A stretch of 64,000 nucleotides of DNA, taken from the NCBI RefSeq assembly GCF_021155765.1, contig NC_060113.1, forward strand, positions 62,001 to 126,000. The letters are read 5' to 3'. The position numbers and the translations under genes were made by a program. A model generated the notes under the pieces. It saw only the letters and a list, made by a program, of their open reading frames with translations, had not been told where the DNA came from and searched no databases. Numbering within the stretch: position 1 is the first letter of the stretch; every line of letters starts with the position of its first letter. The stretch comes from Diprion similis. Its lineage: Eukaryota; Arthropoda; Insecta; Hymenoptera; Diprionidae. Shown in pieces: positions 1-15,351 of the stretch.

Positions 1-2239
1 AGGGATTGAAGGTTCATACGACATCTCGAGCGCAGGTCGCCTTTACGCGACCTTCAAAGGCATACCTTACGCTGAACCTCCAATCGGAGATTCGAGATTC
101 CGAGTAAGTGGCTGCACACTTGACCTTAACCTGTGATTCACAATTCTATGGTGGGTTTTTCAGGCACCGAAACCCATACCACCTTGGACGAGCGTCCTGA
201 GTGCGAATGAATTCGGTTCTTCTTGCATGGCTTTCGCCCCTCTTCCAACCCCTGAGCCAGACGACAGGGTAAGCGGATCGGAAGATTGCCTTTACCTCAA
301 CATTTATGCTCCAGTCACGAATCGCAGCGATGGAATTGCATCGTCCGCCAATTCGCTACCGATTATATTATTCATACATGGAGGCGCGTTTCAATTTGGA
401 ACTGGAAGCCTGTACGGACCGAAATATTTACTCGACTACGACGTGATACTGGTTACGATTAATTACAGACTGGGACCACTCGGTGAGTATCGATGTCGGA
501 GAAAATTCGATGTATTCTAGATGTTGACAGAGGTGTAGGTATGTATACAAATTTTTTTGACTCTATCGAAATTTTTTCAGGTTTCTTAAGTACCGAGGAC
601 GAGATGATTTCGGGAAACATGGGCTTGAAGGATCAAGTAATCGCGATGAGATGGGTCAAGGATAATATCGTGTTCTTCGGTGGTGATCCAAACAGAATAA
701 CGATTGTTGGTCAGAGTGCCGGGGGTTCGAGCGTGCAGTATCATTACTTATCGAAGCTAAGCGTTGGCCTCTTTCAGAGTAGGTAGTCACCTTGGATTAC
801 GTGGTCGTAGCAAAAGTGTCCTTAAAGAATCACTCCACTGTTCCATGCAACGATATTTTCAGGGGGAATGTCCATAAGCGGAACTGCGCTGGACTGCTGG
901 GCCCAGGCAGAAGGTTCTTTAGAGAAGGCTAAGAAACTCGCGACCATCGTTGGATGTCCCTCCAACGGAGTCCGAGATATGGTGGATTGTTTGAGGACTC
1001 GACCCGCACGTCTGATCACTCAAGCAATTGGCGATTTCATGGTAAGAGCACGTGCAGTGAATTCAAAGAATGGAATACTCACGTAATAGGAAATGAATGA
1101 CTCGATCGTCACGATTCCAGCCGTGGCTGGAGAATCCCTTTACGCCGTTCGGACCTGTTGTAGAAAAAGGCTGCAGCGACTTTGTGTTCATCGATGAGCC
1201 ACCGGCCAAAATATTGGCTTCTGGCAATGTCCAGGACCTACCCTGGATTACATCAGTAGTAAGCCAGGAGGGCCTCTTCACGGCTGATGGTAAGACTTTC
1301 TCCGATCAGTCGTGACTATATTGCACATGAAAATGACCAGATTTTATCATTGTGCGAATATGAGAAATGACTGATTCGTACGTATGCAACGACATCGTCA
1401 CACCTCGCTTTGCTAACTAGAAGTACAATTTCTAAGATTCCAATTAAGAGAAAAGAATGTTAACGTATTTTCAGAATTCGTGGCAAACGAACCTCTACTG
1501 AAAGAATTGAATGATAACTGGGATTACTTAGCACCGTTTCTGTTGGACTTCAACTACACAATCCCTCGGTCCGACCATCGCAAAGTTGCGAGGCTGATAA
1601 GACATCATTACCTGGGAATCGAGCAAATCGACAATTCCACCGTCGAGCAAATCGTACGCATGATGGGCGACAGGCTGTTTGTCTATGACGCCGAGGAAGC
1701 TGCGAGGCTACAAGCAAAAGCCACCCGACACCCTGCGAGGTTTTATTATTTCACGTACAGAGGAGCTCACAGTTTGAGCGAGGACTTCACTGGTGTCCAG
1801 GAGAACTTTGGTACGTTTTCAAACACATGTTTATACCATTAAACCCTGAACTTATGCAGCTTGCATTTGTAAAGGAGTCAGTCACCTGGATGATCTTCCT
1901 TACGTATTGGATGCGATTTTTGATTCAACTACAACGCCGCGAGATCACGCAATGCAGAAGGTGATGACGAATCTCTGGGTTTCCTTCGCCAGTTCAGGGT
2001 AAGTACGGATTGTCCTAAAATTTTAGCGAATGATGTGAAAGATATTTTTCAGCACACCTGAGGTAGGTGTCGAATGGTCTAGGGTGGACCCAAGTGACGA
2101 AGAATTCCGTTATCTTCGCATTGCGTCGCCGGAAGAAATTCGTATGGACGGCAACATGAATTTTGGGGATAAGAATTTTTGGCTCTCTATCCCTTTTCGG
2201 GAGAATATCCCAGTGACCGTGACTGGAATCCATGTATGA
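1..2239 (+). CDS. Carboxylesterase type B, E1 (5'-truncated by window edge)
   Basis: Secreted-type carboxylesterase (alpha/beta hydrolase) that would hydrolyse carboxylic esters; substrate unknown. Exons 1-103 (continuing from the left), 164-482, 581-778, 863-1041, 1121-1289, 1475-1810, 1875-1998, 2053-2239 (TGA at 2237-2239). All junctions are GT-AG and the joined frame stays open for 537 residues. Visible motifs: family signature EDCLYLN, oxyanion-hole HGGAF, nucleophile elbow GQSAG (Ser about residue 186 of the partial protein), acid in SQEG, and His in GVSHLDD, so the Ser-Glu-His triad is complete. The signal-peptide exon lies outside the window. First gene of a head-to-tail array; E2 starts 753 bp downstream. 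The family and intactness of the visible part are secure; function beyond esterase is not known. Confidence 0.9.
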
Positions 2240-2991
2240 AATGATTGAAAAATGTAAAATTTGTACAATGAATCACAATATAGATAGATAGATCACGCAA
2301 TTTTCAGTTCATTCAGCTTTTTTCCAAGTATCAGGAAAACTTAGCGTCTAATTCGGTACGCCGGAGTCAGTAATATAGTGTAAAAGAACATCAACGTTTA
2401 GGAGGATGTGGTGTAGAGATAATTTGGCTCCGCAAATATTGTACCGTTGCGGGGACTTCCGCAATCGGTCACGCGTGACACGGAAAAGTAATAACTAGAT
2501 TCGCCGAACAAGCATAATAATGATGAATATACCAAATGTTATACAAAATGATTAATTTTACTTTTAACGGTACGAGGTATATTCTTGACGGCCCTTTTTT
2601 TCGTTGTGGACTAAAGTCTTTTCAAGGAAATCTCATTTGGATAAATCCAAATTTAAAGATTCAGCTTGCTATATGTATTGGCTGATTGAATGAGCACGAA
2701 TCATGAATCATAAAAGCAATAGCGTTGTAAAAATATGTACGTAAGAGGACACCCACACACCTGCAGTTTCTAAACTTCCCCAAGTTACTCGACTTGCGCA
2801 TTAGTAACTCCAACGAAACAAGGAAAAAGTCAATTTACACTGAAATTTGCTCGGATACGCGCGACGAGGAAAATTATCAAATCAAAGCGGGCTCAACTCA
2901 AAAATTACTCAGCTATCCACATATATGGCAGAGTGTTATCGCGAAGCGGTCTATTCTGTGGTAAACAGTCTACTGTGTCACACTGAACGCG
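2240..2991. other. Intergenic spacer E1-E2
   Basis: No convincing exon on either strand. It holds the 3' end of E1 and the promoter of E2. A CATATATGG stretch about 75 bp upstream of the E2 ATG could act as a TATA-like element, but this is weak. No repeats seen. Confidence 0.6.
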
Positions 2992-5407
2992 ATGAAGTTC
3001 GCCGTTGCAAGGACGTTGCTACTCGGATCTTTTCTCTGCCTTGCAAAAGGGAACGTGCGATCAAGTCCGCTGGTCAATACGGCATTAGGACTAATCATAG
3101 GACGTTACGACATCTCGAGTGGGAAGCGTTTGTATGCAGCCTTCGAGGGTGTACCTTACGCCGAGGCACCGATAAGAGAATTGAGGTTCAAGGTACGTGC
3201 GCCTCCGAAAAAGCGCAATAATAACTATTATTCAGTATTGGCAGAATACGCATGATTCTATAATCCAAATTGCAACAATTTCTCAGGTGGCAAGACCCGT
3301 CTCGCCGTGGAAAGATGCTCGGATAGCGAGTCGAGTCGGTGCGCCTTGTGTGCAATTCAGTTCGATAAAACTGATGGGTTCAAGTGGAATCGAGCCATCA
3401 GAGGATTGTCTTTTCCTCAACATCTACACCCCGGGTACGAGATTAAAAAATGCAAGCAAATTGCTACCCGTGATATTCTTCATTCCTGGAGGTGCGTTTA
3501 AATCGGGAAGCGGAGGCATTTACGGACCCCAATACCTGCTTGACAAAGACGTCGTGCTCGTCACGATTAATTATAGACTGGGACCACTAGGTAAGTCCTG
3601 ACTGGCGACAAGATTCTCCAATGAAATTTGAGAGTGTCAATAAATTTCCACATACCTTCAGGATTCTTGAGTACGGAGGACGACACGGTGCCCGGAAACC
3701 TTGGGCTCAAGGATCAAGTAGTCGCTCTTCGCTGGGTCCAGGATTACATCGAGTACTTCACGGGGGATCCAAACAGTGTAACTATCGTCGGGCAAAGCGC
3801 AGGAGGTGTCAGCGTGCACTATCACTACCTTAAGAACGTCACCAAAGGCTTGTTTCACAGTGAGTATGACTGATTTAAAGTGTTGACGGTGCGAGAATTG
3901 ATCACTACCTGCCAATCTCTTCCGCGATCGTTCGAAACCATATTACTTATTCGCTCGTAGGAGGAATTTCGATAAGCGGAACCGCTTTGAACAGCTGGGC
4001 TCAGACCAAAGGGTCTCTTGAGAAGGCCAAGAAGTTGGCTACGATATTAAAATGTGACGACACTGACGTCAAAGAAATGGTGGAATGTCTGAGAACACGA
4101 AAGACGGTCGACATCGTTCGAGCAACTAAGGCATTTCAGGCAAGTGGGGTACAGCTATCGATCTGTGATCATTCGAACAATTCTTGGCAGGACTTTTCGC
4201 TGCAGAATAATAATCCAACATCTGTTGAATTTTAGGGGTGGTTAGACAATCCTTACGTTCCTTTTGGCCCAGTGGTTGAGAAGGGGGTTGCGAAAGACGA
4301 ATTCACTTTCATTGATTATTCGCCCATCGAAGCACTCAAATCCAAAAGAGTTCAGGATCTACCTTGGATCACGAGCGTTGTTAGCGAAGATGGCACCTTT
4401 CCAGTATCTTGTAAGTCACGTACTCGTCGAAATCGTACGATTTAAGGGAAACGTTTTAGCCGTCGGTAACATTTCTTGATTATATATGTGTTTTCAGTGC
4501 TGACCGCAGAACGCAAGGATCTAGAATATCTTAATAATGAATGGGAAAAGAAGGCACCCTTTCTTCTCGATTTCAATTACACCGTTCCGACCTGCCTGCA
4601 AGCACCAGTCGCAAAATATATACGGGAACAGTATTTGGGATACGAAAAGAGCGACAGATTTTGACACTTCGCACGGTCATAAAAATGCGAAATGATCGTT
4701 TGTACTTCTACCATGCCGAACAAGCGGCGAGATTACAAGCACAAGTTACCAACAGTTCCATTTTGTTTTACTACTTCTCATACAAAGGGAATCACAGTGT
4801 AACCGAAGCCTTTACTAACAACCAAATAAAATTTGGTAAGTTTTCATCGAGATGAATACAGAGCATTTTTCTAGTTACATAAAACCGTGAAATCTTGCCG
4901 CCGAATCAAGAGCGTCGCTAACAAATTTCATTCGCTTGTTCCGAAGGAGTCAGCCATCTGGATGACTTGGGATACGTACTGTACACGTTTTTCAACGCCA
5001 CATCAACTCCTGATGACCAAAACATGCAAAAGAAGATGATCAATCTTTGGGTGTCTTTCGCAACCAATGGGTAAGTAACTACGATAATGCCTCACACGTT
5101 TCACCGGCTACCGAAATGGTAATAATAGTGTGTTTCATTTTCCCTCAGCACGCCCGAAGTAGAACTGGATTGGAAAAGAGTGGAAAACAACACAAAGACG
5201 CTACATTACCTTCACATAGCAGAACCAAATGCTCTTTACGCAGCCAAAAGCGGAAATTTTGGTAATAAGAATTTTTGGCACTCGCTCGGTTTTCAGGAGA
5301 ATCACTATTCGATGCAACGCATCCCTCAGGACCCGTATTGGAGAGATATTTTGGACAGCGAATCTGAAGAAGAATACGTAGATGATACTGAGTTGAACGA
5401 AATATGA
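2992..5407 (+). CDS. Carboxylesterase type B, E2, with a frameshift in exon 6
   Basis: Exons 2992-3192, 3287-3590, 3662-3859, 3961-4139, 4236-4410, 4498-4835, 4947-5070, 5149-5407. The start ATG at 2992 begins a hydrophobic signal peptide (MKFAVARTLLLGSFLCLAKG), as in the paralogs. Motifs: EDCLFLN, GGAF (Pro replaces His in the oxyanion HGG motif: IPGGAF), GQSAG (Ser about 214), acid Asp in SEDG, His in GVSHLDD. The intron after 4139 begins with GC (gcaagt) rather than GT. In exon 6 the frame breaks at about 4650-4664: read straight it stops at TGA 4662-4664, while the family protein continues in another frame (...LRTVIKMRNDRLY...). Comparison with E1 shows two extra bases (or one missing). 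The C-terminus is a long acidic tail. Either a recent pseudogene, an allele, or an assembly error; HGG to PGG argues for relaxed constraint. Confidence 0.8.
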
Positions 5408-6647
5408 GAATATACATGTATAGGAAATTTTTTACTAACAATAAGACGTATGTATATCAATTATTGTCATCACGTACTTTGTGAGAAATGGAAAATAGTA
5501 TTTAAACGAGTATTTATGGTAAATATTTAACATGGTTAAATTATTATTAGTGAGTATTATTCCATGTTCACTAGAGTTTTAAGTAATTTACGAATACAAA
5601 TATACATATAGATATGTACATAAGAGAATAGTCAATAGACTAATCAAGTTTCATTGCACAATTATAATTGCAAAAACAAGATTGATTTTAATAAGTAATG
5701 TTAAAAAGAAGTAGGCTTATCTAGGCTGTGTTGAAATATTTGACTTCAATTTCGATTATTGATGAAATAATAAAGTTTTTTGTACAACCCATTATGAAAT
5801 ATTTTACTCAACCCTCAAACGCACGTATGAATTCAGAACCAAATAAATACCACTCGAGGCTAATCCATTGACCTTAAGGTTCTTGCAAATCTTATTGCTA
5901 GTTCAACCTTGTCCATTGGAAAAACATGTAATTATAGAAAGAAAATGAGATATAAAAAACTCACGGAAATGTTACGTATTTATCGACCACCATAATTTTC
6001 TGATACACCAGTTGAAGTTGAGTAGGAACTCGGATAAGTTATCACTAAAATTATAGACATTATCTTGTATTTTTTAACATTCGCTGAACCATATATAAGG
6101 TGAAGAAAATAATTCGTCGTTTCGTGTAAGGTAGTTGGACAAATATCAGTATTTCTTTCGTATCGTTTCAACGTCTCAGATAAATTTCGAAAAAGACAAA
6201 TTTCCAGTATATTTGGCGACGGTAAGATATTACCTACGATATTCGTTATAAAAATAACGAATCAAAAATCATGAAAGTATTAGAAGAAAATCAAACGAGT
6301 TTTAAATAATTTACCTAGACAGTATATTATATTATTATTATGTATTGTCGAACCGGATACTCGATAACAAAGTCGTAACCTCCACCGTCATAAAAAATAT
6401 TGACCGTACTATAAACAAGCCAGGAAAACATTTTCAAGTTTGTTCAAGTGATATTACCTGAACTGGAGATTTGCTGCATTGAGATGTCGACAGCAACTAT
6501 GTCACTCCAGTAGATATATAACTTTATCACCTACTCCGTGAAAATCGTTCCTTCTTCCTTTAATTTTTGGTTCTCTGTCAATTTATATCACATTATCATA
6601 CTTAATTACAGTTCTGTCACGTATACAAACCTGCATCATTTTCTACG
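5408..6647. other. Intergenic spacer E2-E3
   Basis: About 1.2 kb, AT-rich, with no supported exon. Contains a poly(A) signal at 5769-5774 that could serve E2 and, at its right end, the E3 promoter (a TATATAAC stretch near 6514). Nothing else recognised. Confidence 0.6.
5769..5774 (+). terminator. Poly(A) signal AATAAA, probably of E2
   Basis: Canonical hexamer about 360 bp after the E2 stop codon, followed by a T-rich stretch. Assignment is by position only. Confidence 0.4.
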
Positions 6648-9450
6648 ATGAAATGTTCAACTCTTGCAATATTCGTGACGGGATGTAGTCTCTGCATTTC
6701 TGAAAAATCGGAAGAATCGTCACCGAGAGTAAACACACCCTTGGGAACGATCGAAGGTTTTTACAACACCTCGAGCAGCGATAAAAAATACGAAGCTTAC
6801 CAAGGTATACCCTACGCCACACCACCGATCGGAGAGTTGAGATTTGAACTTCCCGTACCGATATCTCCATGGAACGGAGTTCTGATGGCGAAGAAATTCG
6901 GCTCGTCGTGTATACAATACGGCGCTGTGGCGTCGATGCAGAACACCGGGAACAGCGTGAGCGACTCCGAGGATTGCCTTTACTTGAACATTTACACACC
7001 ATTGCGGCGAAACGAGGAAGATAGAAGACCCAAGAAATCCGTGCCAGTTATATTTTACATTCATGGCGGTGCATTCAGAGCTGGAAGTGGAATGTATTAC
7101 GGGCCAAAGTACTTGCTCAACGAGGACGTGATCCTCGTCACCTTCAATTACAGACTTGGACCTCTTGGTGGGGTTTGATCACAATTCTAGTTTCAGGTTT
7201 TTTCGGATCAAGACACTTAGAGCGATGAAATTCCAGGTTTTCTCAGCACGGAGGACGACACGGTCCCCGGAAATATGGGACTCAAGGATCAAGTGGTCGC
7301 GTTGCGCTGGATCCATGATAACATTGGATCGTTTGGTGGTGATCCGAAGCAGGTTACGATCGTTGGTCAGAGCGCCGGTGGTGCGGCAGTGCAATACCAC
7401 TTCCTGACTAACATCACGTCAGGTCTATTCCGAGGTGAGTTTTAGCGAATGCAAATTGCATCGCAGCACCTTCAGACGTAAAATGCAATCAATTATCGTA
7501 CACGCGAAAACTACCTCAGGTGGAATGTCGATAAGTGGGACCGCGCTGAACTGTTGGACCCAGACCGAAGCTGCTCTGTACAAAGCGAAGAAACTTTCCG
7601 CCATCGTTGGCTGTCCGTATGAAAATGTGAAAAGCATGGTTGATTGCTTGAAAACGCGAGACGCGCATGAGATCGTTAAAGCATCTGGAACGTTCTCGGT
7701 GAGTCGGGACAGTGAAGTTTGATCCTGATCAATTGATCGAAAAGACAATAAGCCACGGAAATTCGATCATCTAACGCGATCAACGTTCCTTCAATTGTTG
7801 TTGTAAGAATTGCATTAAATGTCAGAATCTGCGATTTCAGCCCTGGTTGTACAATCCGATATCCCCGTTTGGACCAGTAGTTGAGAAGGGTGGTGGTGAG
7901 TTCACGATGATCGATCGACCACCGATTGATTCGATAATTTCTGGTAGAGTTCAGGATCTACCGTGGATGACGAGTATCGTGAGTCAGGACGGGCTGTTCC
8001 CGGCTGCCGGTATTAACGTCAACTTTTTTCACAATCTATGTAACAAATGTGAAAAATGATAACTATAAGTGGTAATCGAAAAAAAATTCATCTCCTCCCC
8101 ATAGAATTCGTAGCAAATGCAACACGCTTGGCGGACTTGAACCAAAATTGGATGCGCATAGGACCCGAGTTGCTCGACTACATATTTACGATACCGGAAA
8201 TGGAGCAGCCGAAGGTGTCTGGGAGGGTGAGGTATCATTACTTGGAAAATCGTCCGATCGACAACTCGACGGTAAAGCAAATGATCCAGATGGTGACGGA
8301 TCGTTTGTTCGGCTACAGTGCCGAAAAGGCGGCGAGACTTCAGGCACGAGTAATGCGGAACCCGGTGCTCTTTTACTATTTCTCGTACAGAGGAGCCCAC
8401 AGTTTTAGCGAATACTTGAGTGGCAGTAAAGAAAACTTTGGTAAATTTTGTTTGAATGGTTACCGTTTAAGCCTGTAAAATTTGACAAAGACATGCAAAA
8501 ACTCAGTCAGTTTTCGATCATAGGCGTCAGTCACATCGACGACATTGCTTACGTTTTGGATTCGTATTTCGATCCAACTACGACACAACGCGATCGGGAA
8601 ATGCAGAAGAGGATGATCGGTATATGGATATCGTTTGCAACCGGTGGGTAAGCGGATTTCCAAGCTTATTTATCTTTATTTGTTCAAATCCCGAATAATT
8701 TATACTGATTGTGAGCAGCTTGTCTAAAACGTTGTATAGGTGTGTGTGAATGAACATACCCTAAAATACGTTGTTGAGAATGATTGTAATTCATTGAAAA
8801 TCTTCAGACCGCGTTCCGTAAGGATATAAATACACAAAGTCCGCGATCATCGATCTCACGGATTAAACCGGGTCTAAATGTGGTCATCTCGGCGCCTGCC
8901 GGTAGGCAACCGGGCGTTACTTTGTCGTTCTCGAGATGGCAAATTGTAGCTCTGGTTGCATATCTGCAGGCGCCGAGATGACGTGTTTTCTAGAATTCAA
9001 GAAGACTATTTCGTTGTAACTGATTTCTGTCATATTGAATGAAATGAATTAACGCACAGAAGTGTAAATGATGTTGGGAACTTAGAAGTTTCTAATGATC
9101 GCTTTGATCTTTTATTAATTAGTAATTGTTATTGTTACTTTTGTTAGTAACAGAAATAACGCTGCAGTAATGTAGCAGTTGCGCATCACTACAACTACGT
9201 ACGTTCTTTATTCTGTCTATCTATTCATTATAGTAAGATGCTGAAGACGGGTATCAGGTGGCCCAGGACGAGCAGATCAACCTTCAAGGATTTCCGGTAT
9301 TTGCATATCGCGGGACCGAGACTAAGGGAAATAACTACGGATAGAAGCTGGAACTTTGGAGATAAGAAATTTTGGAATAGTCTCGGATTTCGTGAAAACA
9401 TCATAGATCCATACGAGGACGATGAAGACATACTTTTCAATTATATTTAA
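6648..9450 (+). CDS. Carboxylesterase type B, E3 (first intron lost)
   Basis: Exons 6648-7167, 7237-7434, 7520-7698, 7841-8009, 8105-8440, 8524-8647, 9234-9450 (TAA); 580 residues. ATG 6648 starts a signal peptide ([16 protein letters not shown]). Motifs: EDCLYLN, HGGAF, GQSAG (Ser about 219), acid Asp in SQDG, His in GVSHIDD. Unlike its array neighbours, the sequence runs without a break from LRFE into LPVPISPW, where all the others have an intron; the first exon is therefore a fusion of ancestral exons 1 and 2. The donor at 7168 (gtgggg) is weak but phase and paralogy support it. The last intron (8648-9233) is much longer than in paralogs and holds a 17-bp inverted repeat. The C-terminus is acidic ([14 protein letters not shown]). 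Confidence 0.88.
8883..8982. repeat. 17-bp perfect inverted repeat in the last intron of E3
   Basis: Arms 8883-8899 (GTCATCTCGGCGCCTGC) and 8966-8982 are exact reverse complements separated by 66 bp. They lie in an intron enlarged relative to the paralogs, so this may be a small inserted element or a structured RNA. No target-site duplication identified. Confidence 0.7.
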
Positions 9451-9545
9451 TTTTGAATCGCTACACTGAATGGTTTGGTCAAGTGTAGTGCAGTGTGCAT
9501 CGTCACCTGATAATCTCAGCTGTTCAAGAAATTAAACTACAGTAC

Positions 9546-9551
9546 AATAAA
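9546..9551 (+). terminator. Poly(A) signal AATAAA of E3
   Basis: Canonical hexamer 96 bp after the E3 stop codon. Confidence 0.6.
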
Positions 9552-10196
9552 TAGTACGACTTTGAAGACTAAAAATAATTCTTTCAACCACGAAACGCGG
9601 AAGAAACGTTTAACTTATGATACGTCACGACGGTCGTGACGGAAAAAACGATCAAAGCGTACTGTTACACTTTGTTTCATATAATGGAAATGCAGACTGA
9701 GGTGTTAACTGATATTATTGGCACGGTATTGCGGAAAATTGTGCAGCTGATGTAAAGAGTAAGTTTACAGCTCTAAAGATGACTTCACCCTGATAACCGC
9801 TACACGCGAAGGTTGATATTCTAAACGTAGTGTCGGCTTTTCTGTACTTCATTCGATAATTTGTTGTAATGTAGAAACGCTATTTGCTTGGTGACTGAGA
9901 GATATTTGCGGTAGCAAACTCATAAAATACGATAATTTCATTTATAGGTGCGTTATTGTTCACAAATCCAATGCAACAGTTGATCAATACATGCCTAATG
10001 GTTTTGCAATAACAACTGTTGGAATTCGCGTGTCACGGAAATGCGACTGCACGATGTGGAGCAGATCGTGATTTTGAAGTAATAGCTTAGCGCAAAGATA
10101 AAACGGTACTTCCATTCAACTGTGTTCGCGTTTTTTATACGATCTCGTTGGTGATATGTCGATATTTCGTGCACCGTAGAATGAAGTTAACATAAC

Positions 10197-10342
10197 ATTT
10201 ACGCAAAGAAGCAAAAGGTGAACACCGATAATTAAACAATCTGCGGGTATTTAAGTCAGATACAACAGCGAAAAACAAACAATCTCATACTGTGCCGACG
10301 TAAACAACGTTTTACGACGAGGGACTCGAAGATTGTGACGAG
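10197..10342 (+). promoter_or_regulatory. Promoter module of E4 (shared with E5 and E4b)
   Basis: A block containing GCAAAAGGTGAACACC, ATTAAACAATCTGCGGG, the TATA-like TATTTAAG (10248-10255) and CTCATACTGTG about 30-40 bp further on recurs in the same order before E5 (TATTTAAG 17073-17080) and E4b (20937-20944). The spacing to the ATG (about 90 bp) is the same in all three. I infer a shared core promoter; the CTCATACTG block sits where an initiator would be expected. Confidence 0.6.
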
Positions 10343-13626
<3,284 letters not shown>

Positions 13627-14094
13627 GTAAAGTACGAATTGAATTTACAGCTTCATTACGGACGGTAAAGTACAGAAACCTTGTCCTTAAACTCTTCCAT
13701 ACGGGAACGGGAAAGTTCCATTGTTGACGACTTCGGGAATTCATATCGACACACTCAAAAACAAATATCTATTATTACTCAAATATACTGCACAATCTGT
13801 GAGCATAGGTACGACAGCAGGACGCAGCCTGATTCCATCGTTGTCAAGGTTTTCTGCCGTTTTCCTCACTATCGCACAAATACCAACATCACGTAAGAGT
13901 TTGAATTGTACAAAACTTACACTAAAATACATGCATGTATGCAGAATCTACCCATTCCCTTAATCAGACATAATAATAAATAAAAAACTATGCATACCTA
14001 CACATAGATTTGATTGCAATTATCTGCGGAGAAAAATATTATAATTATTATAATATTATAAAAATTTTATCAAATCTCATCGACAACTTACCAC
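13627..14094. other. 3' flank of E4
   Basis: Non-coding sequence that matches the 3' flank of E4b (about 24144-24645) apart from a ~95-bp stretch missing here just after the stop codon. It marks the right part of the duplicated unit. Confidence 0.65.
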
Positions 14095-14830
14095 AACAAG
14101 ATCAGATTGTTCTGGCCATTGGCCAATTCGAGATATTGAATTTTTACAATCAAGAGGCCCAAGATCATTGTACAGAAATAAAGTCCGACAACTCGGACTG
14201 AAATTCAAATAGTCTCTACGCAAAGCCCATTCTAGATCTGGTTGAGCAGTCCCTACTCTCCGTTTGGCCCGGTGGTCTAAAAGGGCGGTGGCGAATTCAC
14301 GATCATCGATCGTCCACCGATTGAAACAGGACGAGTCACCTGGACGATCTCGCTTACGTATTGGATTGTTTTTTCAACACAACAACGACGGCCGAGGATT
14401 GGGAGATGCAAAAAGTTATGATCAATATGTGGGTGTCTTTCACGGAGAGCGGGTGAGTCGAGGTCTCGAATATTCCGACGTTGTCCAAGGATCTTCTTGG
14501 ATTGCGAGAAATGACTGACGTGAAGATTTTTCAGCAAACCTGATCTGGGTGTCGATTGGGAGGAGTTGAGCAAAAGTGGCGACGAGATCAGTTACATGAG
14601 AATAGCAGGGCCGAAGGACCCTTACATGGAAAACAACGAAAACTTCGGGCAAAAAAATCTCTGGTTCGCTATCGGAAAATACTTTAGTATACCTAGACCT
14701 AGACTACTCCTAGACCTACGGTTCAATCGTAAAAACTAATGGAAATACATCCTAACGCGTAACACCTGGTAATATACGAAACTTGTAATAGAAATAAAAC
14801 TCGAAGTAGACGAAAAGTGCTTTACATAAT
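14095..14830 (+). pseudogene. Truncated esterase pseudogene related to E5
   Basis: Closely matches the 3' half of E5. It retains the end of exon 4 and intron 4, part of exon 5 (SSPYSPFGPVV), exon 7 (SHLDDLAYVLDCFFN) and exon 8 (KPDLGVDWEELSKSG), plus the 3' UTR with AATAAA at 14793-14798. Exons 1-3, including the nucleophile Ser, are absent. A TAA at 14278-14280 replaces the Glu codon of PFGPVVE, and a deletion joins exon 5 directly to exon 7 near 14326, removing the equivalent of E5 18466-19103. It cannot encode an active esterase. Confidence 0.85.
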
Positions 14831-15161
14831 TTTGCGACCCATTTGCGGCATTTGTCTTTAGTTGATTCATATGGCGCCTAACAGGGGCGTGCAAACACGA
14901 TCGATTGCAAACATTTAATGGACCTGTTATTTATTTTTATTTTATGGACTGGAACAGTATTTGTAGAGACGACGTTTTTTACCTATCATAGCAGTGCTCG
15001 CATGGATATAATTTTTTCGTCGCTCATACAAGATGTATCATTTTAAGCACCAAGGCTACTTACTCCGAAACTGAGTAAAATGCGAAAGAATCTTCGACAC
15101 AAAGTATTCAAGAATCGAAGGGTGAAGAACATGAAGGAGGCCAATTTTTTAACACAAGGAT

Positions 15162-15351
15162 CATGTGAAGGTCAACTTTCTTTTTTAAAACGAAGCAGCC
15201 TATTATTTCAGTTTGCATCTGGAAAGGTAAAAAGTTTGGCTCCGAAAAGTACATACACACTGTCTAAACTATACCGGTGATAAGATATAATAACCGGTCA
15301 ACTTGCTACGAAGCAAGGTACCTTCTCACAAAATAAGTTGACCTTCACATG
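15162..15351. mobile_element. Small inverted-repeat element (MITE-like)
   Basis: Perfect 16-bp inverted arms CATGTGAAGGTCAACT (15162-15177) and its complement (15336-15351). The outer end of the right arm (ACCTCGGTAGCTC) matches, inverted, the sequence at about 19907-19935 (AGCTACC..GGTCATGTGAAGG), indicating the same terminus in a second place. Family unknown. Confidence 0.5.

Larger units (their letters stand above)
9451..10342. other. Intergenic spacer E3-E4
   Basis: Holds a poly(A) signal for E3 (9546-9551) and, from about 10197, the conserved promoter module of E4. Nothing coding recognised between them. Confidence 0.6.

Noticed and set aside
4498-4835. A tiny intron to explain the E2 frame break
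   Set aside because: No GT(GC)-AG pair of realistic length spans the site and no paralog has an intron there.
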